Origin: Streptomyces soli
GTDB lineage: Bacteria; Actinomycetota; Actinomycetes; Streptomycetales; Streptomycetaceae
Length of the DNA: 64,000 nt
NCBI RefSeq assembly: GCF_003999195.1
Contig: NZ_RJVR01000346.1
Span: 59,573-123,572, forward strand
Direction of reading: 5' to 3'
Positions within the stretch are counted from its first letter, which is position 1. The number at the start of each line of letters is the position of its first letter. Made by a program: the position numbers and the translations under genes. The notes under the pieces were generated by a model. The model was not told the origin of the DNA and searched no databases. It saw only the letters and a program-made list of their open reading frames with translations. Positions 1 to 9,115 of the stretch are shown here, in pieces.

Positions 1-467
1 GGGGTGGCGTCGGAGTCCAGGACCGTCCAGCCCTCCAGCGCCCGCCCGTTGACGCTGATCCACGGGAAACCCTGGGGTCGGGCGGCGAGCAGGGCCCGTA
101 CCCGGCGGCGGACCTTCGCCCGCGCCAGCGCGATCCGTTTGAGCTGCTGTTCGCCCGTCTCCTCCAGGGTGCGCCACACCGTGGGCGCCGACGCGGTGTC
201 CCTGAGTACGGGGCGCTGGTGTTCGAGGACGGCGATGTCGGCGATGGCGACCGCGCCGAGCACGATCGCGCAGGCCAGATCCGTCAGCACCCGCCCGCGC
301 TCGTGACGCGGGGCGAAGCCGGTCCGGCGCATCGCGTACGTGAGCTCCTCGCCGAGCCCGACCCGCTCGGCCAGCACCTGAAGGTGCACCCCGCCCGCGT
401 GCCCGACCTGCCCCTTCCCCTCGGCCGGCATGGCCAGACCGGCGAGTCGTCCACTACTCTTGCGCAC
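1..467 (-). pseudogene. IS1380-family transposase, N-terminal fragment running off the left edge
   Basis: The minus-strand reading from a GTG at 467 is open to the window edge. It carries the N-terminal region typical of actinobacterial IS1380 transposases: a lead-in about allele-like 'G.V..L.ERVGL', then 'GRVLTDLACAIVLGA' and 'ADIAVLEHQRPVLRDTAS', then a segment ending in 'GWTVLDSDAT' at the left edge, where the first catalytic Asp region is expected. I cannot see whether the gene is complete to the left. The flank is IS wreckage, so I treat it as a probable remnant. Confidence 0.6.
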
Positions 468-589
468 GGATTCGGTGCCCCCGCCTTGCAGCGATGTGTT
501 CTTCGACAGCTCGCATCATCGCAGGTAGAGGCACCGTCTCTGCTTTCGGGTGACACTCAGTCACCAACCGCCGAGCCGCAGTGAATCAC

Positions 590-1270
590 CGAGGCTGGTA
601 GCAGGTGAAGGCATCGGCGACGAGGGTGCCGGTGAAGTGCTCCAGCACGCCGGCCTCGACCATCGCGACGTGCCCGCGCCTGGCGTGCGCGCGGTACCCG
701 GTCAGCCTGTTGGTGCACGCGACGTGGACCCAATGCAGGGACGCGGCGACCCGGATGCCGGACTCGAGAAGTGTGCGACGGTGACTTGCTGCAGCAGTGC
801 CACGGCGTGGTCGCTGAACGGGGCGAGCTGCTCGCAGGCCCGTTGCGCAGCACGGCGTCGAGGGTCGCCGGCGGCGTCCGCGCGCGGACCGTGGGCAGTG
901 CTGCTGCACCAGCAGGTACACGGCCATCGCGTGGACGCCGGGACCGTACTGGGTCGGCGCCGTGAGACTCTCGGGCCCGCGTCGCGCGGGTCAGGTGACC
1001 GCAGGTGCAACGCAGCTTCAGCATCCGGTGCTCGATCACCGTGAGACGCGGGTCGGGCAGGTCGAAGACCTGCCCAGGTAAAACCGACCGACCTGCGCAC
1101 GCGGGCCGGTGCCAGACGATCTCCTCCGGGTCCGTCACCCCCGATTGCTGTCCGGATGCCCCGGCTGGGCCCCCGGCCTGCCGCCGCTCGCTTGTGCTGC
1201 GAACGCGGCGGCTGCTTGCGGAACGGACTGCCCGAGGACGGCGACTTCGAGGAGTTCGAGCTCTGGGACT
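590..1270 (-). pseudogene. IS66-family transposase (TnpC), multiply frameshifted
   Basis: The minus strand carries pieces of an IS66 TnpC in three alternating frames. First comes the 'NSSKSPSSGSPF' linker, then 'GQVFDLPDPRLTVIEHRM' with 'LRCTCG', then 'MAVYLLVQQHCP', then 'EHFTGTLVADAFTCYQ' of the start of the DDE domain. At least four frame changes are needed to join them, and the catalytic C-terminal half is missing. It is a dead insertion sequence. No intact reading frame on either strand explains this stretch better. Confidence 0.6.
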
Positions 1271-1333
1271 GGATCGGCACTCTGAAGACGATCTCGACGA
1301 CCACGTCTCGGCGCTAAACGCCACGCGCTCGGC

Positions 1334-1357
1334 GGTAAGCCGGTCGACCGGCTTACC
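1334..1357. repeat. perfect 24-bp palindrome
   Basis: The two 12-bp arms GGTAAGCCGGTC (1334-1345) and GACCGGCTTACC (1346-1357) are exact reverse complements with no spacer. The palindrome lies between the IS66 remnant and the HAD remnant, in sequence with no gene. It could be a dimeric repressor operator or a recombination or termination scar. Nothing adjacent decides which. Confidence 0.5.
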
Positions 1358-1431
1358 TGCCGGGCCAAACACAGTGCCGATCCCGGACTTCTACGCCTGC
1401 GGCGGGCTCGTCCGATCACCGCCGCTGAGTG

Positions 1432-1848
1432 GACATCCAGCGACAGCGCGTTGTGCCCGCATTCCACCCTGCTGCGGGAGGTCGAGGAAACCGGCATCGG
1501 CCACTTCTTCGAGCGCATCGACGGACCCACCGGCCGTCGGGCGGCACCAAGGCAGCAGCCCTGGCGGCCCACCTCGACGCGCTCGGCATCAGCACCAAAC
1601 CGCGGCGCCTGCTGCTGATCTGCGACCCCATCGACGACGCGGACGCCGCCCACGCCAACGAAGCCTTCGCGGTACTCCACACCGGCGGCCTGCACCATCC
1701 CGCCAAGTTCACCGCCGCTGGCCACCCGCTCGCCGACAACCTCGACCAGGCCGTGGCCCTCGGCCTCCGCCTGGCCGCCGAGCTTGCTCCGGCGTGGTGG
1801 GACCCGGCACCCGGCCGGTCCAACCGGCCTACGCCAGAGCGCTTCTAG
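1432..1848 (+). pseudogene. HAD-family hydrolase remnant, frameshifted
   Basis: Two plus-strand frames together give the C-terminal half of a phosphoglycolate-phosphatase-like HAD protein. One frame holds 'EETGIGHFFERIDGPTG'. After a frameshift near 1540 the next holds 'GTKAAALAAHLDALGI', a degraded motif III/IV ('LLLICDPIDDADAAHA', where families have IGDSIDDA) and 'LHTGGLHHP...GHPLADNLDQAV'. The N-terminal DxD nucleophile region is absent. The loss of the glycine in IGD and the frameshift both say the gene is dead. Confidence 0.55.
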
Positions 1849-1930
1849 CGCAGATTCCCGGCTCGGCCAAATCGCGGATTCTCCGGATTCTCTCCTTTGT
1901 GCCGCCCTCCCACAGATGGAGCACGTCCCC

Positions 1931-2521
1931 ATGTCCAAGCCCAGCAAGGCCACCCCCGAGCCGTTCCGCGTGCCCGACGGCGATCTCGACGATCTCGCCA
2001 GCACCCTCGCCAAGGCCATGGCGGAGGTACGTCAGCACGGTGTCATTCTCGACCGCCTCGGCTCCGAGCCCACCTCCGCACTTCAGTCCACCGACGGCAC
2101 CCCGGCCGCAGAGTCAGCCGACGCCGACAAGGCCGACGGCCCGACCTCGGTGTTCATCCTCGCCTTGGGCGGCGAGGCATACGCCGTCGAACTGGCCGCA
2201 CTCAGCAACTGGGTGAACTACCTTTTCCTGCCGGTCTACGGACGGGAGATCAGCACCACCCGGCCGTGGTGCGACCAGTGGCACGAGCATCCCGAGGCCG
2301 TCGCCCGGCTGCACGCGCTCTGGCTCGCGTGGCAGCAGCTCACGGACGCCGAGGCCGGCCTGTCCGGTCCTTCGACGTGGCACCGCGACCACCTCGACCA
2401 GGCCCTGATCCACCTCCGTGCCCCCGACGGCCCCTTCGCCGCATGCACGACGAGCCCGACCCGGCCCAACCACCGCGTGCTGGCCACCCCCGCACCCGAG
2501 CGGACAGGAGCCGTCCAGTGA
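1931..2521 (+). CDS. DUF4913 domain protein
   Basis: A 196-residue protein with no known reaction. Residues about 70-150 match the DUF4913 pattern of actinobacterial mobile elements: 'WVNYLFLPVYGR', a 'WCDQWHEHPEAVARLHALW' block and 'WWRDH'-like 'TWHRDHLDQ', ending in 'DGPFAAC'. The first 60 residues are acidic and probably a flexible lead-in. I chose the ATG at 1931 over the upstream in-frame start because the family begins near there. Its TGA overlaps the GTG of the next gene by four bases, so it heads a coupled run of element genes extending to about 5.2 kb. Such proteins usually sit beside conjugation genes of Streptomyces ICEs. Confidence 0.75.
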   Translation: MSKPSKATPEPFRVPDGDLDDLASTLAKAMAEVRQHGVILDRLGSEPTSALQSTDGTPAAESADADKADGPTSVFILALGGEAYAVELAALSNWVNYLFLPVYGREISTTRPWCDQWHEHPEAVARLHALWLAWQQLTDAEAGLSGPSTWHRDHLDQALIHLRAPDGPFAACTTSPTRPNHRVLATPAPERTGAVQ

Positions 2522-3285
2522 CCGCCGAACTCGACTTCCACCTCGATGACTTCGAGCCCGCCGACGCCGACTCCGAGTACGCGGAGCAACGGATGTGGGC
2601 CGGTGAACTGACGATCGTGGCCGAACACCACACGACCCCGAACGGATCCCGCAGCTACGTCGTCGCCCATGACGGCTCGGTGAGCTGGGGTGTGCCCGGA
2701 GAACCGCAGGTAGTTGCGATAAAGGTCGCACGAGACCTGGGCCTGAACACGTTCACCTTCGAGACGGCCTATCACGCCAGCGTGTCCTTCGCCCAGAACT
2801 GGCTGATCGAACGCGGCTGCCCGCCCGACCCCATAGCCCAGGTCCGCGCCGACTTCATGAAGCCCGCCGACGACCTCACCCTCCGGATCGAGCAGCAGAT
2901 CCGCGCGTCGGGCAAGCAGTACGAAGTCCTCGACACCCAGTCCTCGGACTACGACCCGTGCGAAACGTGGACGTTGACCGGCGACTCCCTCGCTGCTCAG
3001 GCCCCGATACGCGTCTTCCTCGAAGAAGGGGACTTCGACGCCCACACCTACACGATGCGCCAGGGCGCTTTCGCCGACGAGGACGCCGCCCGGCACTGGC
3101 TGGACAACCGCAGCGACCCCCTGCCGGAGCCGCCGGAACACCGCGGCGACGCCGCCGCTCTGCGGGCCCGTGCTGCCCTCACCCGCTCCACCAGCGCCTC
3201 CGCGATCCCCAAGGCCGGCCTCGACACCAGCAACGCGCCGTCCGTGAACAAGGCCCAGCGACCGAACCCTCGGAGGTCGATGTGA
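2518..3285 (+). CDS. hypothetical element protein, about 255 residues
   Basis: I do not recognise a domain. The GTG start at 2518 overlaps the stop of the DUF4913 gene (GTGA). The protein is acidic, with an N-terminal 'FHLDDFEPADADSEYAEQRM' stretch, a central beta-rich part ('SRSYVVAHDGSVSWGV') and a basic, proline-rich C-terminal tail after about residue 200. There are no membrane segments and no obvious catalytic motif. Its stop overlaps the GTG of the toxin-like gene, so the two are probably co-translated. Strong G/C third-position bias supports it as a real gene. Confidence 0.6.
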   Translation: MTAELDFHLDDFEPADADSEYAEQRMWAGELTIVAEHHTTPNGSRSYVVAHDGSVSWGVPGEPQVVAIKVARDLGLNTFTFETAYHASVSFAQNWLIERGCPPDPIAQVRADFMKPADDLTLRIEQQIRASGKQYEVLDTQSSDYDPCETWTLTGDSLAAQAPIRVFLEEGDFDAHTYTMRQGAFADEDAARHWLDNRSDPLPEPPEHRGDAAALRARAALTRSTSASAIPKAGLDTSNAPSVNKAQRPNPRRSM

Positions 3286-3758
3286 GCCGCGCCCGCTTCG
3301 CCTTCGCCGCGCACCCGGACGCCATCGGGGACCTGCGCGAACTCCCCGACGAGATCCGCGACCTGGCGCTGCTGGAACTGCAGAACCTGGTCCACGGCAG
3401 CGACGACTGCCTGCCGCTGAAAGGCCGCCTCGCGGGCTTCCACAAGGTCTACGTCGACCCGGCCGTCTCCTACCGGATGGTCATCCAGTTCCGCCCGGCC
3501 CCGCCCACCTCGACCCACAAGCGCGAGATCTACCTCGTCGCGGCCGGCGCCCGGGAGGACTACGCGGTCTACCTCGCGGCCCACCTTCGCACCGGCCTCA
3601 ACCAGGCCACCGAGACGGATTCGGCGACCGAGGCGCGCGTGCAGGCAGCCCGATCCCGCTCCCCCCACACGGTCGACCAGACAGCGTCCCTCCCGGCCGC
3701 CGCACCGGCGGCAACCCACCCCACCGCATCCGTCTCCCGAAAGGCCCCCCTGCGATGA
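3282..3758 (+). CDS. RelE/ParE-like toxin-type protein with long C-terminal tail
   Basis: A 158-residue protein whose first about 105 residues have the RelE/ParE layout: an N-terminal helix pair ('AIGDLRELPDEIRDLALLEL'), then a beta-sheet with 'LKGRLAGFHKVYV', a 'SYRMVIQF' strand and 'EIYLVAAGAREDYAVYLAA'. Family members are mRNA interferases or gyrase poisons acting in the cytoplasm. The catalytic residues are not conserved enough to call by eye. The last 50 residues are low-complexity. The GTG overlaps the preceding stop and the next gene overlaps its end (ATGA). The partner antitoxin is not obvious; the upstream or downstream coupled genes are candidates, but neither has a recognisable antitoxin fold. 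Confidence 0.6.
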   Translation: MSRARFAFAAHPDAIGDLRELPDEIRDLALLELQNLVHGSDDCLPLKGRLAGFHKVYVDPAVSYRMVIQFRPAPPTSTHKREIYLVAAGAREDYAVYLAAHLRTGLNQATETDSATEARVQAARSRSPHTVDQTASLPAAAPAATHPTASVSRKAPLR

Positions 3759-4423
3759 CCGCCGACCGCACCCCCTTGGCCCGCGCCGAACTGGCCGGAC
3801 TGCTCACCGACGCCGCGCAGAGCGTCTCCGGCGTACTGACCACCGAATACCCCACCGCCGCCAGCCGCTCGTACCTGCATCCCCTTCTCGGTGCGCTGTC
3901 TGCCGGCCCCCGGGTGGTCTGCGAGCTGAACGACCGGCTCGAAGGGTTCGTCATCGACGAGCCGCTCCCCGCCACGCCCGCCGGTCTGTTCACCCTGGCG
4001 TCCTACGCCTCCGCACTCGGCTGGCTCACCGAGTCCCTCGCGGAGCTGACCGCCTCCGTGGACCAGATCTGCACGCGGGTCGGCATCCCCGCCGAGGCGC
4101 CGGACCCAGACATCGCCGCACCCACGCCGACGGAGCAGGACAGCGAGTTCGACTTCGCGTTCAGCGCGCTCGAACTGGCCGCCATCCGCACCGCTGCCGA
4201 GGCCGCAAACCTCACGCCCGGCGACTACGTCGAGGTGCTCTCCCAGTCCCTCCTCGCTGCCTCGCGGATCACCGACGCCTGCATGGAGATCTCCAGCGGC
4301 CTGCTCGAAGACGCCACCTATGTCCTCGGCGATGCGACCGACCACGTCTCGATCGGCGAAGGCCCCCACAGCCTGCCCACCCTGGTGCGCTCCCTGCTGG
4401 CCCGGATGGCGGCGGCCGAGTGA
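3755..4423 (+). CDS. hypothetical helical element protein
   Basis: A 222-residue protein, predominantly alpha-helical and alanine-rich, with no domain I recognise, signal peptide or membrane span. The ATG overlaps the toxin-like gene's stop by four bases, and its own TGA overlaps the GTG of the following gene, so it sits in the middle of a translationally coupled run. The C-terminal 80 residues ('FDFAFSALELAAIRTAAEA' onward) look like a four-helix bundle. The regular operon spacing supports it as real. Its function is unknown. Confidence 0.6.
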   Translation: MTADRTPLARAELAGLLTDAAQSVSGVLTTEYPTAASRSYLHPLLGALSAGPRVVCELNDRLEGFVIDEPLPATPAGLFTLASYASALGWLTESLAELTASVDQICTRVGIPAEAPDPDIAAPTPTEQDSEFDFAFSALELAAIRTAAEAANLTPGDYVEVLSQSLLAASRITDACMEISSGLLEDATYVLGDATDHVSIGEGPHSLPTLVRSLLARMAAAE

Positions 4424-5229
4424 ATCCCCACGACCCGGCCAAGCGGCCCGGCGCGCACTTGGTCGCCGAAGAGTTCGGTGTCGAGGATCCCTGGGCGCTG
4501 AGCGACAACCGCCCGCTCCGCGACCCGCTCGACCTCGTCGGGAGGATGGTCGCCGAGGCCGCCCGCGATGTCGACGAGCTGCACGGCGAACTGACCCGCG
4601 CCGCCCAGTCCGCGATCGAGCTTCTTGAACCCTTCGGGCGGGGCGATCACGCCAGCATGGGCGGTTGGTACGGCATCCTGCGCACCACTGGTCCGCAGAT
4701 CGAGTTGCTCGTCGCCCGCCGGGGTGCGGCCTACGAGCAACTGACCCGGGCCGTGTCCACCTACCACCGCCTTCTGCCCGAGTCCGACGCCACTCCGGCC
4801 TCGAAGGGACCGCGCCAGAGCGTGGACCTGGCCCCGGAGCAGGACAACAACTGGGCCATCGCGGACGGTCGCCAATTCGCCGCCCTCGAAGCAGTCGAGG
4901 CAGACGGCCTGCGCTTCCACCAGAGCGCGGTCTACGGCTACACCTGACTCTCCGACGGGGCCGGTAACCGCCCGAAGGTGCTGGCCGAGACCGCCGAGCG
5001 GCTCCTCGCGGACGGGCTGCTGGAGAAGGACACCAGCACGTCGTCGTACCGCCCTGGACAGCTCCTGTCGCTCACACCGCAGGGCGAGGCAGCCCTCCAG
5101 GACGGGCGATCGACTGCACCACGCGTTTCCGCCGCCCTCAGCCGCAGCCACCCCGGCCCGTCTCCGGGAGCCGACACCGCTTCCGCTTCCCCCGTCGGAA
5201 CGGCCGCGAAGCCCTCCCGCACCCGCTGA
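4420..5229 (+). pseudogene. element protein with C-terminal winged-helix half, split by an in-frame TGA
   Basis: A GTG at 4420 opens a 175-residue frame ending in 'AVYGYT' at TGA 4945-4947. The same frame continues without interruption for another 93 codons to 5229: 'LSDGAGNRPKVLAETAERLL', 'KDTSTSSYRPGQLLSLTPQG', 'EAALQDG'. That continuation reads like the end of a winged-helix domain. It keeps normal codon bias and has no start codon or ribosome site of its own. Related Streptomyces proteins, as I remember them, run straight through with a Tyr at this position. I infer one nonsense change split a gene of about 269 codons. The first half may still be made. Confidence 0.6.
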
Positions 5230-5251
5230 ACCCCGAGGAAGGAAGACCCCC

Positions 5252-5818
5252 ATGTCCACCGCGATCTACACCCGCCACCTGGTCGAGCACCGATACGGCC
5301 GCCCGCTGGAGGAACTCCAGCGCAGCGGCGCACACGACGGTTCCAGCGATCCCGTTCTGCCGATCGTGCTGCGGCGGCTCAGCGGCTTGGCTGAGACGAA
5401 CGCCCAGGTCCGTGCCGCCCGTCGCAACCTGGACACGGCCTGGCAGCGCTGCCGCTCCGGCGAGCACACCCTCGACGACCTCGTGCTGCGGTACGCGGAC
5501 GAGGTCGTTCACCTCGAACGCCGGGAGCAGTCGGAAGCTGAGGCGGTTTGGGATCTGCTGGATGTCCGCCTCCTGCTTGATCAGCCTGCCGCCCGCCGGC
5601 CTTCGGCTGGCCGGACCGGCCCCGCGTCCGGCGATGAGGACCTGATGACCATTGCTCGCCAGGTCGCCGCCTGCCTGCCCCGTCTCAACCGCGAAACCCT
5701 GCGCCGGGGCCTGCGTGACCGAGGCATCCACGTCAGCAACCGTCGGCTCGGCACGGTGCTCCAGCGTCTCCGCGCCGAGCGCGACCCTCACCGGCCCGGC
5801 CCGACCGCCCGCGCCTGA
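5252..5818 (+). CDS. hypothetical element protein
   Basis: A 188-residue protein preceded by a strong site (GGAAGGAAG, five bases before the ATG). The N-terminal 100 residues are helical and charged and could form a coiled coil ('LETNAQVRAARRNLD' to 'LERREQSEAEA'). The last 60 residues ('QVAACLPRLNRETLRRGLRD', 'VSNRRLGTVLQRLRAER') look like a helix-turn-helix. I do not recognise a family. The small gap from the upstream gene suggests the same transcript. Confidence 0.6.
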   Translation: MSTAIYTRHLVEHRYGRPLEELQRSGAHDGSSDPVLPIVLRRLSGLAETNAQVRAARRNLDTAWQRCRSGEHTLDDLVLRYADEVVHLERREQSEAEAVWDLLDVRLLLDQPAARRPSAGRTGPASGDEDLMTIARQVAACLPRLNRETLRRGLRDRGIHVSNRRLGTVLQRLRAERDPHRPGPTARA

Positions 5819-5856
5819 GCAATCCGAACCCTTCCTTCCCGACCGGAGTTATCACC

Positions 5857-6678
5857 ATGCCCACCCCCGCACAGCCCACCACTCCCCGGATCGGCTCCTT
5901 CAACGCGCAGCACGTCGAGGCCGCGCTCTCCCTGATCGCGCCGGAGTGGACAGTCGGCGCAGACTTTTGCCAGCACGGCGACCCCATGCGCGTGCGTGAC
6001 GTCGCCGCCGGGCTTCGCTTCGTCGGCGAGCAGCTCGTCGGCAAGCGACTGGCGCAGATGCACGCTGACGGGCTGGTGACCCGAGCCGCTGATCGCCACA
6101 GTGCCCCGTTCCAGCTCAGCGGGTTCGGCAACTGGCTGTCGTCGGTGCACCGGGCACTGTCCTACTGGTCCCAGACGAACCTGTCGCTCGGCAAGGTGGC
6201 CGGTACCGAGCGCGTCGAGGACGCCGTGCGCCGTCTACACCTTCGCCACTCGACCGCCGTGATCCAGGTCTTCGGCGCGGGCGGACCCGTGCGGTTCGTC
6301 CACATCGCCGAGGAGGCCGGGCTGGACAACGGCTTCACCCGGCAGCGGCTGAACCGGCCTCAGCTCGACGTCCTGGTCGCCCGCACCGGACCGCGCCACG
6401 GCGATCCGTACGTCCTGACCGACGCCTGGCGAGCGCTGGGCCCGGTCTACGCAGCCGTCAAGCACTGGAGCAACCCCGTCGCCCCACAGCGCCCCGCCAC
6501 CGCGGCGGCCACCCGCACCCACACCGGCATCCCGCTGGGGTCGGACAGCATCCGTACCGCAGCTGCCCTGCGTCGGACCACCGCCGCGCCGAGCGCCCTG
6601 TTCAGCCACGCCCCGCAGCCGCAACCGCGCGTGCCGCTGGCCGTCACCGCCCGATCCGCCCCCTCTCGGGGCCGGTGA
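5857..6678 (+). CDS. tandem winged-helix DNA-binding protein
   Basis: A 273-residue protein with two copies of a winged-helix fold. The first spans about residues 20-90 ('MRVRDVAAGLRFVGEQLVGKR', 'MHADGLVTRA'); the second spans about 135-215 ('VHIAEEAGLDNGFTRQRLNR', 'VLVARTG...YVLTDAWRAL'). The layout is like MarR/HxlR-type proteins found in Streptomyces mobile elements. The last 60 residues are basic and low-complexity. It probably binds DNA; the target is unknown. It lies in the same rightward gene run, 38 bases after the previous stop, with a GGAG site before the ATG. Confidence 0.6.
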   Translation: MPTPAQPTTPRIGSFNAQHVEAALSLIAPEWTVGADFCQHGDPMRVRDVAAGLRFVGEQLVGKRLAQMHADGLVTRAADRHSAPFQLSGFGNWLSSVHRALSYWSQTNLSLGKVAGTERVEDAVRRLHLRHSTAVIQVFGAGGPVRFVHIAEEAGLDNGFTRQRLNRPQLDVLVARTGPRHGDPYVLTDAWRALGPVYAAVKHWSNPVAPQRPATAAATRTHTGIPLGSDSIRTAAALRRTTAAPSALFSHAPQPQPRVPLAVTARSAPSRGR

Positions 6679-6794
6679 TTCCCATGGCCCCCTGCACCAG
6701 ATCCGCGTCCCCACCGCGCTCGTGCCCGCGTGCAGCCGAGCAGTCCGCCCCGGCTGCACGCGGGCCCGTTCCCCACCTCGACCTTGGAGGAGCT

Positions 6795-7655
6795 GTGCCG
6801 TACGACCTGAACGACGAGCGGTGGCGCGAGTACCACGTCACCCCGCGCTACCTGGCCGGATCGACCTGCACCGGCGATCCCGCCCTCCAACCTCTCCTCG
6901 ACGTGGGCTGGAAACTGAATCACGACGAGATGGGCAACGTGTACGTCAACGCCCCCGAGCAGACCATTCGCCTGGGGTACCTGCCCGAAGGTGAGGACGA
7001 CGCGCTGTGGAAAATCGCGGCGTACTCCGATCCCTTCGCGATGCCCCGCTGGCTGGTCACCTTCCAGGACAGCACTCCCACCGAGATCGTCGCCGGCTTC
7101 ACCACCGCGCTCGCTGCCGCCTACACCGAGGGCCCCGACTCCTATCTCTACTACGGCAACAGCGACCTGGCGGCGCTCGACGTCGGCACACCGCTGGCGG
7201 CAGCGGGCTGGAGCCACCGCTGCGGCGCGGCCGACGTCTCCTTCCAGTCTCCGGACGGCCTGGCCGAGGTCCACCTGCGCCGAGGCCGCCTCGACCACGC
7301 CGCCGAAATGCAGGGCCATCAAGAGCGGTGGCTCATGCTGGCCGGGCCGCCCGAGAACCAGTGGTACGCCACCGCCTCCTCCTTCACGCCGGAGGGCCTG
7401 GTGGCCGCGCTGAACACCGCGCTCACCGACCCGGCACCAGTCATCCGCTACGGCGACGACCTGCGCCACCTTCCGGCGCAGGCAACGGCAACCCCGGTCA
7501 AGCCCCCGGTGCCGACTCCCCTGGACGTGCGCCGTGCCCAGGCTGCCAACGCGCGTTCCATCGTGGCGCCTTCGCCTGCCGGCGCGCGGCCGTTCAACCC
7601 GGCACCACGCCCGCCCTCGGTTCCACAGGTGCCGCGTCCGGGGCACAGCCGCTGA
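6795..7655 (+). CDS. DUF317 domain protein
   Basis: A 286-residue protein with two DUF317 repeats: residues about 10-105 ('VTPRYLAGSTCTGDPALQP', 'GNVYVNAPEQTIRLGYLPEG', 'TPTEIVAGFTTALAAAY') and about 120-215 ('AGWSHRCGAADVSFQSPDG', 'SSFTPEGLVAALNTAL'). DUF317 is common in Streptomyces plasmids and ICEs and has no established biochemistry. I chose the GTG at 6795, which has GGAGG four bases upstream, over an upstream ATG whose extra 40 codons do not look coding. The C-terminal 60 residues are proline-rich. Confidence 0.75.
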   Translation: MPYDLNDERWREYHVTPRYLAGSTCTGDPALQPLLDVGWKLNHDEMGNVYVNAPEQTIRLGYLPEGEDDALWKIAAYSDPFAMPRWLVTFQDSTPTEIVAGFTTALAAAYTEGPDSYLYYGNSDLAALDVGTPLAAAGWSHRCGAADVSFQSPDGLAEVHLRRGRLDHAAEMQGHQERWLMLAGPPENQWYATASSFTPEGLVAALNTALTDPAPVIRYGDDLRHLPAQATATPVKPPVPTPLDVRRAQAANARSIVAPSPAGARPFNPAPRPPSVPQVPRPGHSR

Positions 7656-7693
7656 CCACCACCCTCTTCTCCACCTCACCTCCGGAGCCATCC

Positions 7694-8182
7694 GTGTCCT
7701 ACGCCACTGCCCTCGACCAGGCCGACGCAATGATCGAGAAAGCCTGGGGCCGCCCCATCGACGCACTGGAGACCCTCGCAGTCCGCCGTCCCGCCGAGGA
7801 CCCTCTCCTGCGCTCGGCGATGCACATCCGATCGGCTCTCGTCGTCTCGAACAACACGGTCGCCGTCCACCAGGACCGCCTGCACGCCCTCACCCGGCCC
7901 GGCCATGTGCCGGCCTTCTACGACCTGGAGCGGATCACCAGCACGGCTGTGGACCTTCGTGTCGCGCAGGCCGAGAGCCGCACCGCCCTGCAGGCGATCA
8001 GCCACGTGGTCGAGGCCCGGGAAGCCGCCGCAACCGCGGACCGGGCACCGACGGTCCGGTTGGCCCAGGCCGCTGTCGCCCGCTCGGCGCACGTACCGCG
8101 CGCGCTGGGCCAACCGCCCAACCGGCCCGCTCCGTCGGCCGCTGCCGGCCCGACGGTGGCCGCGTCCGGGCCACGCCGCTAG
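7694..8182 (+). CDS. hypothetical element protein
   Basis: A 162-residue protein starting at GTG 7694 (GGAG eight bases upstream). Its first 110 residues are helical and alanine-rich, with a possible coiled coil ('VDLRVAQAESRTALQAISHV'). The C-terminus is a low-complexity Pro/Ala tail. I recognise no domain. It lies 38 bases after the DUF317 gene in the same direction and ends just before a gene on the opposite strand, with four bases between the two stops. Confidence 0.55.
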   Translation: MSYATALDQADAMIEKAWGRPIDALETLAVRRPAEDPLLRSAMHIRSALVVSNNTVAVHQDRLHALTRPGHVPAFYDLERITSTAVDLRVAQAESRTALQAISHVVEAREAAATADRAPTVRLAQAAVARSAHVPRALGQPPNRPAPSAAAGPTVAASGPRR

Positions 8183-8186
8183 CCGA

Positions 8187-8459
8187 TCAGTCCGCGTCTT
8201 CGTCGCGGTGGGCTTCCCCGAACCGGGAGCCCACCGCGCGGGCCAGCTCCTCCACCGTCAGCTCGACGCGCCGCCCATCCGCGATGCGGAGCTCCACCTC
8301 GGCTTCCCCGTTGCGCTTCTCCTCGATGTCGGGATTCGTGCGCACGGCCCACTGGCCGTCGGCGACCATCGCGATGTCACCCACCGTCCACGGCCGCCCG
8401 GCCGCGCGGACCTTGCGCTCCAGCCCTGCTCCGTCCCAGTGTCTGCTCGACTCCGCCAC
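8187..8459 (-). CDS. small hypothetical protein on the opposite strand
   Basis: A 90-residue acidic protein. The GTG at 8459 is preceded by a purine-rich GGGGGAGAAGG, which is what decides the start. 'WTVGDIAMVADGQWAVRTN' and 'VELRIADGRRVELTVEELA' suggest a small beta-sheet protein. It is the only leftward gene in a 9-kb rightward block and converges on the preceding gene. I know no family for it. Confidence 0.5.
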   Translation of the reverse strand: MAESSRHWDGAGLERKVRAAGRPWTVGDIAMVADGQWAVRTNPDIEEKRNGEAEVELRIADGRRVELTVEELARAVGSRFGEAHRDEDAD

Positions 8460-8676
8460 GCCTTCTCCCCCTTCGGCTGCGTACCGCCTCGCACCGCAAC
8501 CCAGTTACGACAACCGGCCGCGCCGATCCATTCCCCGGCCCGTCGGTCCATCGCTCCCGACGGCCAGTTCGCCCACGGCAGACACCACCTTCCGGGAAAC
8601 GACTACGTACTTCGGCACACTGCATGTCAACGTACGGCTGTCGGGAAACACCGCAGGTCAACGAAGGGACCGTCAA

Positions 8677-9027
8677 GTCGCGAAAGCCTCCAGCACCCTC
8701 CTGCCCGCTGTCGTCCGCCCCGCCACGGAGGAGCGCGCCTGGCTGTCCAGCGACCACTGCGCGGGGCCGGTGCTCGCACTTCTCGGGGCGCTCGGCTGGG
8801 CGATCGTCTATACCCCGGAGGCCAACGTGCACTGCACCAGCCCGGACCGCCGTGTCTATGTCGGCTGGCTCCCCGAGGACACCGCCGCCTGGAAGCGCGG
8901 CATCGTCTGGCAGGTCCGGGTGGTCCCCGACGACGCCGAGCCCTGGGTCCAGGAGTTCGGCCTCTACACCCCCTCCGAGGCTGTCGCCGGATTCGTCGCC
9001 GCCCTCGTCGCCAACCCCTCCCGCTGA
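8677..9027 (+). CDS. short DUF317-like protein, start codon unclear
   Basis: The frame ending at 9027 encodes one DUF317-like unit of about 100 residues: 'LLGALGWAIVYTPEANVHC', 'YVGWLPEDTAAWKRGI' and 'YTPSEAVAGFVAALVANP'. No ATG, GTG or TTG lies in a sensible place. A good site (GAAGGG, 8663-8668) sits eight bases before GTC at 8677, where a GTG would be expected. Either the start has mutated or an unusual codon is used. The second half of the protein is clearly coding, judged by the motif match and third-position GC. Confidence 0.5.
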   Translation, partial: VAKASSTLLPAVVRPATEERAWLSSDHCAGPVLALLGALGWAIVYTPEANVHCTSPDRRVYVGWLPEDTAAWKRGIVWQVRVVPDDAEPWVQEFGLYTPSEAVAGFVAALVANPSR

Positions 9028-9115
9028 CCGCTCTCGTCCGCCACACGCCCCGCACCGCCGCTGGTCGGCTCGCACGCCGAGCCGACCAGCCCCTAGCCAC
9101 CGAGAGGAACGGGCC

